Assembly: GCF_046630445.1 (NCBI RefSeq)
Contig: NC_092334.1
Span: 105,347,501-105,411,500 of the forward strand
DNA from: Rutidosis leptorrhynchoides
Lineage: Eukaryota; Streptophyta; Magnoliopsida; Asterales; Asteraceae
Reading direction: 5' to 3'
Length of the DNA: 64,000 bases
Shown here: positions 1 through 11,907 of the stretch, piece by piece
Layout: each line of letters begins with the position of its first letter
Position numbering within the stretch: position 1 is the stretch's first letter
Notes under the pieces: model-generated
What the model was told of the DNA's origin: nothing
The model's input: only the letters and a program-made list of their open reading frames with translations
Database searches by the model: none
Position numbers and translations under genes: made by a program

Positions 1-13
1 TGCTACTCAGCAG

Positions 14-502
14 ATGATGTCCTCAATCTTTGATCTTGGTTATGTTGGAGCAAACAATGTTCCACCGGCTAAGTTTCAGAAGAAATACCTGCACTCAAGG
101 TGGTATGTGATCTTCTCAATCATCAACAGATGCTTACTGATGACCAGTAGTGGATCCGACAGCCTGACTGTGCCAATACTGAGGTTGTTCTACTCTTTCA
201 CAAGTGTAGAGACTCGTGATTATGCAGAACTATTATGGGATTTGGTTCAGGCACAAGTTGATAACCCAAGGGGTTCATACATCCCTTGTGAAAGGTTTTT
301 TTGTATCTTTATCCATGATGCTATCACTGCTTGCAGAAATGCAAATATATTTGTTCAAGGTACACATGGATTACAGATGAAAAGATTTGGGGAGCTGAAG
401 ATGAATACCCCAATGGTATCTGACAATCAATTCACTGCCGATTCCAAATTGGCTTGTGGGGCTAGCTGCACCCCAAGTCGTTCGAATGCATTCTTATTTT
501 GA
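14..502 (+). pseudogene. N-terminal part of the E0 accessory ORF (frame-shifted)
   Basis: The sequence reads about 160 codons in a frame different from the downstream ORF. The first ~110 residues hold a compact aromatic-rich region (KKYLHSRWYVIFSIINRCLL) followed by a helical segment ending near DAITACRNANIF. This pattern resembles the region that follows RNase H in composite-family copia polyproteins, sometimes auto-labelled synaptobrevin/longin-like. I give no biochemical function. The frame is lost at roughly 430-470, where the downstream frame takes over, so this is probably the front of the same protein broken by an indel. The beginning may lie upstream of the window. Confidence 0.5.
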
Positions 503-3308
503 GGCTGTAGGAATACCTCTTTCGAACCCGGCACAACAAGAACAAGTTGAACCCGCCGTGGTTCCAGCCCCAGAAGTTGTAGAGGAACCTGTAATACAAC
601 CACCCGGGCCAGCTAATCCTCCACTTAGGGTGAACCTCAAACGTTCTAGGGCAGTACACCAAGCTCAACCTGTAAGGATCAGGGAGCCTAGTTCACCTAG
701 GATTGAACCAACCCTTTTAACAACACCCAAAGTGAGCAGTGACACTGATTCTTCAGCAACTGAGTCATCTCCTGAACATTCTCTTAAGAGAACTCGATTT
801 ATACCTAATGAGATGATTCAGACTCCGCCAACCCAACGAGTAACTAGATCTAGGACTTCGACACCCATCGTCTGCCAAACAGTTACTCCAACCGTTGGTG
901 ATACGGACCAAGACCTAGAGCCGATTAGGTCACCCTCACCCATCTCTGTATCACATCCAATAATAACAGTAAGCCCTACGCTAAATGAAGCGCAAGCTTC
1001 GGTAGGAAAGAGTGCTAAATGCAAGGATGGTAAAAAGACCACTAAGCCCATCCAATCTAAATAGGACTTAATAATAAATCTTACACAGCAAGATGCTTCG
1101 GTATCTAAGGAAGTAAACTCTTCCTCTGCAGTAAAGTCTGTGTTGACTCAATCATTGAAGTCCAGAACGGCCGAAGGGGAGCCGAAAAGTCTTGAAAAGG
1201 CACCCTGCGTATCAGCTGGAAATCCTCCTGTGCCTAAACGTACAACAGGGTCTCAAGGTTCAGCTTATCTTGATGAGGGAGATCTGTCGCGTCCTATGGA
1301 AACGAATCAACATGACAATCCTTCGAGATATTTATCAGACTTCCAGCAGACTGATCCCTTGGTTCATGAAAGTGATCCATTGGTTCAAACCATTTCTCTT
1401 CTAGATTATAAATCTCGGGGTCTGGAGGAAGAGTCGTTAACTGAAAGAGATGTACCACCTCATGGTATATCAATGATTTCAAGAGTCGGAGATAGCAATA
1501 TCTCTGCGAGATCAAAACCGACGGGTAGTTCTACTACTTTGTCAGAGTCCCATGAGACTAAAGTCATGGAGGCAGATGCTTCGAAAGAAACTTCGCCGGC
1601 GATAACTCCGATTGTTTCCCAACCTCCATCAGAAGGGGATATCATGAGTCTGACTAGTAGTATGTACAGCCCTACATATAAGTATAATACCGCACATATA
1701 TCCTTACCTGCCCTCACGGCAAATCAATCACTTCCACCGACATCGCCTTCAACAGTTGCTGCTGATGCTGATGTTGTTCGTGGTTACACCGTTGCTTCAC
1801 TAACTGGGTCACCTTCTCGGATTTCAAATAGATATGGATTGCAATATCTCTTTGACAATGAGGTGGAGGAACTATATCTTGCTGAATTTGCTAAACAAAC
1901 TGATCTTGATGAAGTTCGCGAGACTATGATGATTTATCTTGAGCAAGCAAGGATAGTATATCCTTTATCTCCATGCAAGTCACCTGGACCAATTCACATG
2001 CCTGATCATGATGATTTCGATCCCAACAATCATCATGAGGGGGAGAATAGAAAAGGTGGTTATCGGTCCAGTACTTTTCAAAGATCAACGTATGAAGCTG
2101 GTACATCTAGTCAACATAAGGATCAAGATGTTGTTGATATATCCGATTCTGAAAGCGATGAAATTGAGGAAATTCAGTGTGAAAGTTTTCTAGATGAATC
2201 GGAAGGTCAGAGAGAGGGTGACTCAGGGATGCTTATGATTATGGATTCAGCTGATCAAGTAGAGAATAAGTCAGCTCAAGAGGATAATCAAAACTTCGAT
2301 AATATTGAAAATATTTTGAAGGGATCATCGAGTGTCGTCAATGAATTCAACGATCATCAATTTGTTAACTTGTCATCTCCAACTGATGAATTTGGGATAC
2401 ACTTTGAGAAGGAGATTTTCTCTAATGGCAAGGAAGATACTACGACTCCTCCTGATCTGAATGTTGCATTTCAAATTGCAGAGATTGTTCTTGAGCATGA
2501 TGCTGATTTCCAATTAAGTAAGGAAGAAGAGAAGATGATTCTTCATTTACCATTCATTGAACAACAAGCGTATAGAATCTATGGTGATTCTGATCTCGTC
2601 CTTTCTGCATCAATGAGTGTTCTGGGTGAATGGAAATATCATAAGAAACCAGAATATCTCAAAGCTTATCCGAGTGTTCGTGACAAATATAAATTGAAGA
2701 ATGAAGAGAAACTTCAAGTTCAGCGAAATTCAGAGATCAAAAGCATAAATAAGATTTTGATGATTAACAAGGATGGAGTGAAGATGCCATTGTTTCAGGT
2801 AACAAGAATGGACGATGAAGATTATCAATTCTCTGAAGCAGATTTTGATAGATTGAAGATGGACGACATTATTTTCATTTACAACTACTTGATTAACTTG
2901 AATGAATCTACAACAATTTATCATGCTACTGCGATGAAGGCAGTCTATAGATTTATTCTTGACTCGATGAGATGGATGTCCGTTCACGATTTTCAGATGG
3001 GGTTAGAATCTAGACACAAAAAGCTCAGAATCAAACCGCCAAATCAAGTAATCGAAGAGCTAACATATATGTCCTTACTTGAAGTAAGTGACTGTCCTTA
3101 TGGGTTTGTGTTTTTCAATTCTCACTATACAAAGATCTTCATCAGAGTCTCAGATTTCAGAAGATACTCAGACGGAACGTTGATGTATGCTTTCAAATAT
3201 TTGAGATGGAGACTGATCAATAACTGCTATTCAACTATAGATAATGAGATTGTCAAATACATTCTCAAAAGATTGAAAAGTCGTCTAAAGACAAGAGTGA
3301 ACATATGA
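456..3308 (+). pseudogene. E0 large accessory ORF (about 950 codons, one in-frame stop)
   Basis: One frame runs from about 456 to the stop at 3308 and is interrupted only by TAG at 1062-1064. The first ~600 residues are low-complexity, rich in Pro, Ser, Thr and acidic residues. The last ~250 residues look globular: a helical segment near residues 660-700, then a conserved-looking block containing FSEADFDRLKMDDI, YHATAMKAVYRFI and a C-terminal region around SDFRRYSDGTLMYAF. Similar blocks occur at the 3' end of composite-family copia polyproteins, as recalled rather than searched. The frame stops about 110 bases before the purine tract, the position of an env-like or extra gag-like ORF. No catalytic motif of protease, RT, RNase H or integrase is present. 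Function unknown. Confidence 0.6.
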
Positions 3309-3413
3309 AGATATGAGAATCTCAAGGGATTCAAATCCAAAGTTCACTTCAGAGGAACAAAGTTCCTTTAGATGTTTTAATAGGATTATATTATAAAGTT
3401 CACATTTAACACT

Positions 3414-3423
3414 AAGGGGGAGA
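3414..3423 (+). promoter_or_regulatory. E0 polypurine tract
   Basis: AAGGGGGAGA lies directly before the LTR start TTGTTAGG. Purine tracts in this position prime plus-strand DNA synthesis in LTR elements. Confidence 0.8.
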
Positions 3424-3424
3424 T

Positions 3425-3651
3425 TGTTAGGACCTCGAAGTTGTATAGTGTTAATGTGAAATAAGCTTAATTGATGGTTCCTTAGAAGAGGGCTATATAA
3501 GGAAACTAAGTAGTCCTAATTAGATAGCCATTGCATTGTAACTAAGTTCTAGAAGCTGTGGAATGTAAATCTTGTTAATTCTCTCTAATACCGAATCTCC
3601 TTCACACTTACCGAATCTCATTCTAACTTGTCTTTTCTTCTAATCTCAACA
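3425..3651 (+). repeat. E0 3' LTR (227 bp)
   Basis: It starts TGTTAGGACC and ends CTCAACA, giving TG...CA ends with a short inverted repeat (TGTT/AACA). It contains a TATA box at 3494-3501 (TATATAAG), about 70 bases inside the LTR as expected for U3. It is bounded on the left by the purine tract and on the right by the F-box pseudogene. The 5' LTR is not in the window, so age cannot be estimated. Confidence 0.8.
3494..3501 (+). promoter_or_regulatory. TATA box of the E0 LTR
   Basis: TATATAAG sits in the first third of the short LTR. Position and sequence fit the RNA polymerase II promoter of an LTR element; the start site is not known. Confidence 0.5.
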
Positions 3652-3904
3652 TGATCTGACCTATCATTTATCATACACCGATGTAAAAGATAAACCATCA
3701 TTGGATTACCCCAAGCTAGTATAGGCCACCTATCTAAGGAAAGCCTTCGAAAAACCAAATAATGTTTGGATTACTTACGAAAGGCTTTGCAAACCAATCT
3801 CGCAATCGAAAACTGAGTCGATGATTCTTGACCGACTCTTGACAAGATTCACCAAGTATGTCTTCTGGAAGAGCATCTACAATATTCTTTGAAACTTGAT
3901 CCAT
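3652..3904 (-). pseudogene. F-box protein pseudogene, truncated by E0
   Basis: Read on the minus strand from ATG at 3904, the frame begins with an F-box: DALPEDILGE, then after a 1-2 base shift LSRVGQESSTQ, ARLVCKAF, and after a TAA in place of a Leu codon, RRLSLDRW and AWGN. F-box proteins are SCF ubiquitin-ligase adaptors that bind SKP1 through this ~40-residue helical motif. The order and spacing match the intact F-box ORF of E4 at 58767-59459 (LPEDMIDEILSRVGQNSSAQ, KRLSFDRW, HWG). Lesions seen are a frameshift after LGE, the TAA, and loss of everything after about residue 75 where the E0 LTR begins. The rest may lie on the far side of E0, outside the window. Confidence 0.75.
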
Positions 3905-4684
3905 TTTTGTATTATTTAAAAAAAGTTTAAAAAGGATGGAAAATGAAGTTGAGGTTTTTGTGTTAGGTATACTTGAGAGGTCTTGTTGCAGAAGAAAGTA
4001 GATAAGAAGAATGCAACTTGCTTTCTGACAAGTAAGGGTTTAAAGTAGATTTTGGGGGCTACTCAATCGACTTGGTAGGTTAACACGTATGCACTCCAAT
4101 AAATGATCCACTATTTATAACTTTAATTTCCTTCTAAATTTAATTTTATAAAGGAATTTAGAAAGTCAAATTTTAATTATAATGGGAGTGGGTTAGGATA
4201 ATCAAAAGAGGTCAATAACAATAAAAAACCTCAACACAAAAACATCAAGATAAAACACAATAAAAATATTAAAAAGCATAAATTAGATTGTTATCCATAT
4301 CAAGGTGGATATGGAACATAAATAGTGCAGACAAAACATAATTGTATAGTTTACGTGCCAATGGAATTCCATATAAGAAAACCAAAATTAAATTTTAGAA
4401 AATGTATCTTGTTTAAATCATGAATGGGATGAGGGTAATTGTTTAGAAAGATTGGACAATTTAACCTTTGTTGTTAAAGACTTAACAGATGCTGGAGATT
4501 TGATTCTTTCTTGTTTGATTTTTTTGAGAGGCGGGCTGAAACATGTATCATGACTGAGATCAAAGGTCTGACTTCAAGAAGCATTAGAGGCACACTACAA
4601 AGTGAATTATAATGAGTTTAATAATGATTATTAAAAATGAACATGATATGAAATTAATTTAGAACTGAGTATTATAGTAAGTAT
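3905..4684. other. Intergenic, no gene seen
   Basis: AT-rich sequence between the 5' end of the F-box pseudogene and the 3' end of the RPA1-like pseudogene. I find no convincing reading frame, RNA gene or repeat boundary. On the minus strand it would hold the upstream region of the F-box gene. Confidence 0.5.
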
Positions 4685-7600
4685 TCATACATTCCCATAA
4701 GAAGTCTGTTTGGAAGACGATTCTTCAATCTCAACACCTTCAAAAACCACTTGATGATTGACCTAAGTGATATTAAAGATAGGTTAAGAAAATATTGAAA
4801 TTTTAAACAGCATACAAACAGCAAGTTAAAATGCATAATAATACAAATAACCAAAAGAAAATTATGAAATAAACATATATTGTATCCAGAATTATTCATC
4901 TAAAAGTATTAAATGTTACCTTGAAACTCTCATAAACTTCTAAACATGCTGGGTCATCGGTCGCATCTTTAACGGTGTAGTTTCGAATTCCCCGTTCGCT
5001 GCTATAACCACTAACATCTATCTTAAACAGAATGGTCTTCTGTAAAAGAACTTCCAGCTGTTCAGGATAATCATCGTCTTCAGACAACGCCTTCATTAAT
5101 TCATAAGCTGATGGTGTAACGTACTTCTTCACCACATATTCGAAAATAGTGATATACGTTGTGCCGGATTGATTTTCTACCCGAATCGGCACTTTAAACC
5201 TAGTATGTAAAAATTTCAAGACAGACAAAGTATGAGTAAAGACAAAAACTAATCTTTTACAAATCTATTTAGAGTGTTTTGTAATTCACCTCACTACCAC
5301 CTCCGGCTTATCGATACAACCGTAACACTTCCGTTCCAAGTTTAAAAGTTGATCAACGTCCAATGTAAGATCACAGTTGAGGATTACAGGTTTAGCACTC
5401 TTGTTACACTTCTTACAGGCAATGTAGTACCAAGTGTCGTCGGGAAGAATGGTATTGATTGTGGCCTAAATAATATACGTACCTTCCTGGAAATATTTTA
5501 TTTAAAAAGTTTAATATTGGAGATAGGTTTGGTCAAATATGTGGTGAAAAAATTCATTAAAATGATTACCATGATAAGGTTCAACCGATCTAAACCAACA
5601 TAATGAGCCTTTTTAAAAAAGGACTTTGGATCACGTGCAGAAGAAATTGACAACGAAGGAGCTAACAAACCAATGGAATCTTCAGGAGAATGGATTTCGG
5701 TGAGGCTACGACAACAATAAGCAAGTTAGTTACTTTAAGTGAAGTAAAAAACAATGTTCAATTCATGAATGCAAATATAAATTTACTAATAAGCTGTAGT
5801 ATCTTTGTTTTAAATGCACAATTAATGTACTCATTTATGGAGTGGAAAAATGATTGAACATTCCATGGAAATTGCTTTAGTTGTTTTGAGAACTACTATG
5901 TTTAATAAACATTTTATTATGTTATTAGTAACATTGAATGAAATTAATATTTAACGAATTAAAACTTCAATGAATTAAAGTGAATTAATTACCTTTAGAT
6001 CATTTATCAAAATAACATTTAATGAATACTAACAGAATTAGATATTATGTCAGCATGGTTTTAAAATTTATTAGTAAACTTCCAAGGATAAATAAATGAA
6101 CAGTTTCAATATGTATATTTTCATTTATTATGAAAATGATTGAGTATCTCATAAATTTGTCTACTTTTTTGGGTAAATGCTTCAACTAAAATAAATACAG
6201 AAAATAAGATTATTCTTTTATATTGAAATATGTTAAATTGAACATATATACAATATTCATTAATAGTATGAAGTTAATGTTTTTAGTAATAATGTATCGT
6301 TGTTTGAGCTAGGGGTGGTCAGTATTTGGTTTGAAACCGTTTAACCCGAAAACCAAACCGAAACCAAACCGAAAAAAACCAAACCGAATTTAATAAATGG
6401 TTTTCAGATCGAGTCAAACCGAAACCGAATTTGAATTTGGTTTTCGGTTCGGTTTTCGGTTTTGAAAATCTTGAATTCGGTTTAACCGAAAACCGAATTA
6501 AAAACCGAATTGAAAAATAATAATTTAATATTATATATTTAATTATTACTCAATTATTATTTGGTAGCGTAATTTATGGCTCCAAGTCTCCAGCCCATTC
6601 CCGCCCATCTAACTTTTGAGGCCCAAATAATTTAAATTTTGTTGAAAATATGGATTATGGATAAATTAAATACTACTCCAGCTGTACGATATACTTTCCT
6701 CAATTTTTTTTCATCCGGTTCTCTTCTCCCAATCTCTCCTCATAAAACCCTAACCCTCTCAACTATTTTTAATCAATCATCTTAATTGAATCTGCATCGT
6801 CGTTATTGCTATTACCGTTATCGTTTACAAATTGTACATCATTGTAATTTGTGAACATGTTGAACTCTACACACCCATCTATCAATTGAATCTGCATATT
6901 CTTAATATTAAGTTTATTCTCTAATTCTTGCTGCTATGCACCGTGACAAATAATCAGGTTAGTAATTTTTTTTTTTTTTACTCTTTAAGGGGTTTTTATT
7001 ACCGGTGAACATATTCCCATCCATGAACAATTTATTATTATTAGCCATAAGCTCATAAATTTTGTTACGTGTATGCTGATGCTACTATGTTGTTTGAAGA
7101 GATTAAGCTGGTTCAATTTTAGCTTTGTCAAACTAACATTCTAGAGATTACAGTATAACTGAGCTTGACTTTTTTATCTTGTCAAGGTTAGTTCATGAGG
7201 ATATGTTAGGTTTTTAAAGTAGTTATATCTCATATCTTTTAGGAAGAATGATATTGTTGATTTACATTTAAGACTACTCTTAATCTTCCATGATTTTCGG
7301 TTTTAACCGAAAACCGAACCGAATCCGAATTTGAATTCGGTTTTCGGTTCGGTTCGGTTTCAACTTTGAATTCGGTTTTTGGTTCGGTTTTCGGTTTTGC
7401 CCAAAAAAATTTCAAAACCGAATATACCGAACCGAATACACCGAACAAACCGAAAACCGAACCGATGAACACCCCTAGTTTGAGCTCAATGATTTGCGGA
7501 TGATCGGTGTCTATCAAAACATTCGTGTTTTTCCTATCGGTAGAAACTGTCAGTTTCTCTATAGCATTAAAACACAAAAGAAGTTGGTATACACAATCGA

Positions 7601-8719
7601 TAAGATTACATAAACATTTATAATTAAAAAAATGATAATCATATATGAAAAAGATATATTTATTGGTTAACTCGAAATAAATATATAAGGTGTATAACAT
7701 TTAAAAGGAAAAACTTTGGTGCAGTTTGGTGACTCCAAACTGAATCAATAAGATTACGGAAGCATCATCATCCAAAACTTTCATATTGTGTTCGAAATCC
7801 AAGCAAAATTGTCCTCATAGAGTTGCATTCAATTGCAAGCCACTATTTAAAAATGACTCAAAAACGCTGTATAAGTGTGTTATGATTTTAAGAACAGGTG
7901 TTAACAATTTATTCTGAAAATGGTTTTAACTAAAAAGGTGTTACATATTACATATTACTCTAAATCAATGAGCTGAAGATTGATGTACTTGGACTTCAGT
8001 TCACTACTGTTTCGAAAATCATGTACTTCTGAATAACCGGATACACGTCCAATAACATCTAAAGGATCACAAAAAAAAAAAACAAAAAATTTTTGTGTGA
8101 AATTATAAAGTGTTGTAAGTCAAAGCAAAATCAATATTCATGTTTAAAATAAACTGAAAAATTGAGATAATAAACATTTATTAACCTGCACAAAACTCCA
8201 ACTTTAAGGCCTCTAGATCTCAAAACATCGAAAGGGATGAAACTAAAATCATTTGTCCCCCTCTAGTCGGTTGCTGGGAATGGCACAACAGTTGTTTTCT
8301 TAGTAAACATGAGTTTGTACTCATGTTGTATATGTTTGGTTCGTAATTGAAGCGGACAATCAACTACAGCAGCATTAGAAATACAAAAGAAGCCCCATTC
8401 CCTAATGAGGTTATCAAATTTGGCCTTAAGGGAGTTACGGATGTTGATTACAATCTTAGCGCCATAATATGGAGAAATTAAACATACAAAAGAAAAATAT
8501 AAAAATGTTCTAAAATGAAAAGAGATTTACGAAATCTACTAATAAAAGATCATGAACACAAACCTCCTCATCCGAAACTATTAGCTCCAAAGTGGGCTTG
8601 CCTTCATCGTAACCATATCCCAGCTTTTGAAGGAGCCGAACGATTTTAATTTTAATGGTAAAATTAATTTTTCGTCCGTCAATCTCTGAAACCTTAATGA
8701 TGTTCTTAGATGTGGCCAT
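4685..8719 (-). pseudogene. RPA1-like (replication protein A 70-kDa subunit-like) pseudogene, about nine exons
   Basis: RPA1 binds single-stranded DNA through OB-folds A, B and C. Exons in gene order: 8564-8719 (MATSKNIIKVSEIDG, fold A start), 8186-~8461 (KIVINIRNSLKAKF, HEYKLMFTK), 7959-8058 (DVIGRVSGY, fold B), 7715-7842 (GLQLNATL, VILLIQFGV), ~7478-7550 (VLIDTDHPQIIELK) continuing beyond the hAT insertion, ~5592-5716 (less sure), 5290-5465 (LPDDTWYYIACKKC...CYGC, zinc site of fold C), 4920-5199 (FKVPIRVENQSGTT) and 4685-4762 (VVFEGVEIEESS, stop TGA 4685-4687). Most boundaries have GT/AG; exons 7, 8 and 9 join in frame. Lesions: TAG at 8263-8265, a frame change near 8220, TGA for a Trp codon at 7815-7817, and a 1.2-kb hAT insertion in coding sequence. 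Many plants have diverged RPA1-like families, so this need not be the housekeeping gene. Confidence 0.8.
6310..7477. mobile_element. Non-autonomous hAT-type transposon (1,168 bp)
   Basis: The element starts TAGGGGTGGTCA and ends in the complement (TGAACACCCCTA). It is flanked by a perfect 8-bp duplication GTTTGAGC at 6302-6309 and 7478-7485. An 8-bp duplication and TAGGGGTG ends are hallmarks of hAT elements. About 200 bp at each end are packed with short repeats of CGGTTTTCGG/AACCGAA in inverted arrangement, the usual place for transposase-binding subterminal repeats. The centre (about 6540-7280) has no transposase and includes a stretch resembling a gene leader (CTCTTCTCCC, AAACCCTAACCC). 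It splits an exon of the RPA1-like pseudogene. Confidence 0.88.
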
Positions 8720-10047
<1,328 letters not shown>

Positions 10048-10287
10048 CACTCCCTATCATGGCTAAAACAATAACCCTCTTAATATACAACGTACAAGCA
10101 ATAAAGCATTAAGTCCAACAATAAAAAGCCATTGGGACCCACAAATCTATAACTAAACCTCATACTTCCATTAAATCCATGGTGAAAGCGGATAACTAAA
10201 GCGGATAACTAGCTCGTGCCTATAGTTAGTTACGGGTAATGACAGGTAATGAGCGGGTAACTAACGGATAACTAGCTGTAGGGAGTG
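10048..10287. mobile_element. Possible MITE (240 bp) with CACTCCCTA ends
   Basis: CACTCCCTA at 10048-10056 and its complement TAGGGAGTG at 10279-10287 form a 9-bp terminal inverted repeat. The interior contains repeated GCGGATAACTA motifs. No clean target duplication could be recognised, so superfamily is unknown and the call is tentative. Confidence 0.35.
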
Positions 10288-10346
10288 GTCTTATCCTACG
10301 GAGGTTCCAAGTACTTTTTGAATGATAAGCCACAAATATGCAGGAG

Positions 10347-10790
10347 CAGGGCCAGCTCTAAAAATTTAAATGTCCAGTACGAACATCTCAAAAATATGCC
10401 CCCGCCCCCCTCAAAATATATTAATAGCACAACACAAATATTCAGGGGTTTGGAACCTAGTCAAGCTAGGCGGCTCATATTTTTATTTAACAAATACAAT
10501 TCAAATACACATGTTCGGAACTACAAATCACCTAATGATGTCTACGTGCATTTTTTGTTGCAAAAACTTCAATCAATTTATCCTAAGCTACATTTGATAG
10601 AAATTTATTTTCAATACTTATAATTGCTAACCCGTATAGCCGTTCTTGACTCATTGTACTTCGTAAATAATTCTTCAACAATTTCAATTTTGAAAAACTC
10701 CGTTCTACGATGCTACAGTGACCGGGACGGTTAGAAAAATCTTGTATGAAAGTAAAACATTTGGAAAAATATCCATCTTCTTTGTAAACT
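10347..10790 (-). pseudogene. hAT transposase C-terminal remnant (ZMYM1/TTF type)
   Basis: On the minus strand the decayed frame reads PVTVAS, then QNGYTG, LKINFYQM and KFLQQKM with many stops. It aligns by eye with the C-terminal dimerisation region of plant hAT transposases of the ZMYM1/TTF zinc-finger type (family pattern TVASAERSFSKLK... QERL.GLA...IE). CAGGGCCAGCTC at 10347, just beyond the coding end, looks like a hAT terminal inverted repeat. No partner terminus is visible on the right before 11100, so the element is truncated. Not functional. Confidence 0.6.
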
Positions 10791-11100
10791 CCATAATCTC
10801 AAGTGACGTCTACGGCAAATTGGGGGAAAACAGAATCAGATATATAAAATCATGGTGGAGTCATGGAGATTATTTATGGTATTGTATAGAATAGATAAAA
10901 AGAAATTGATAATCTTGATTTGTGAATCGTCGAATTGATGAGGAGACAGAGGAGTAGAGGACGTTTGGATGCCCCAATGATACGACGAATCAATTTTACT
11001 CCGTATTTAATTTTACTCCAATGATAGTGGGATGTTTTTTTAGTTTTTGTAAATTATTATTTATATGGACTAAAATGTTAGGCTTAATGAACCTAGTATA
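10791..11100. other. Intergenic left flank of E1
   Basis: AT-rich sequence with no recognisable gene. It ends at CTAGTATA, directly before the E1 LTR start TGTGACGACC. Confidence 0.5.
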
Positions 11101-11899
11101 TGTGACGACCCGGAAATTTTCGACCAAATTTAAACTTAATCTTTATTTGATTTTGACACGATAAGCAAAATTTGTAATGTTGAGTCTCAAAAAGTTTGAA
11201 CTGTTTCATATATTCAATTGACCTTCGACTGCTCTCAACGATTCACGAACAATTAATTGTAAATATATATGTGTGTATGTATGTATAAATAATAATTGGA
11301 AATATAATTCGAAACATTATATGTTGTTGTTATTAAAACGAATTATGTAAAATAAAATAAAAATAGAATATTATAATAACTATTATTTACAACATAACTA
11401 TATATAAATAAAGTATAGTAAAAATAAATATTAAATGATTGTAATAATTGTTTGATGCTCCGATTGATATTAAGCAAACTAAATTCAAACTTATATGATT
11501 TTTAAAATAAACGGTGACCCGAAAGTGAGTTCTATAAATTTTAGACTTATTAAAAATGTATTTAGGAACTATTTGTTAAGTTTTAACACTTTTTATATTT
11601 TACCCATAAATAAGAGGGACAGTTGATGTATTTTTTATTTATTAAATTAATGACTGAATTTTATACCATAATGACCAAAATAAATAAATATAATTAATTT
11701 AAAAATATGGGATTTTTCCGAAGACTTTTATTCGCCACTGAGTAAACAACGGAGTACGAAATAATAATCCGTGTAAATCTGTCGGTAGAGTGAAGACAAG
11801 AGTGATGGCTGCTATATGATTTCAACATGTTTTATTACTATTATTATTATTATATTATTATGATTATTAATTATTAGAATTATAATTACGGACATATTC

Positions 11900-11907
11900 T
11901 ATAAATA
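11900..11907 (+). promoter_or_regulatory. Candidate TATA box of the E1 LTR
   Basis: TATAAATA about 800 bp into the LTR. The same stretch in the 3' LTR reads TATACATA (near 43885), so one copy has mutated. The assignment is tentative. Confidence 0.4.

Larger units (their letters stand above)
1..3651 (+). mobile_element. E0: 3' portion of an LTR retrotransposon (probably Ty1/copia)
   Basis: The window opens inside an LTR element whose 5' LTR and, if present, gag-pol lie upstream. What is seen is a long reading frame (14-3308), a purine tract (3414-3423) and one terminal LTR (3425-3651) beginning TGTTAGGACC and ending TCTCAACA. The AAGGGGGAGATTGTTAG junction is the usual copia layout of purine tract plus TGTT. 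The large ORF resembles the extra frame found after RNase H in many composite-family copia elements. That similarity is from memory, so clade assignment is moderate. It is inserted in an F-box pseudogene whose remainder starts at 3652; the 5 bases after the LTR are TGATC. The matching target duplication would lie outside the window. Confidence 0.8.

Noticed and set aside
6400..6520. CRISPR-like or telomere-like short repeats (CGGTTTTCGG)
   Set aside because: No regular spacers; they are subterminal repeats of a hAT element with proven 8-bp duplication, in a plant sequence.
7239..7700. 153-residue minus-strand frame
   Set aside because: It fuses hAT subterminal repeats with a piece of an RPA1-like exon; the true exon is annotated within the pseudogene.
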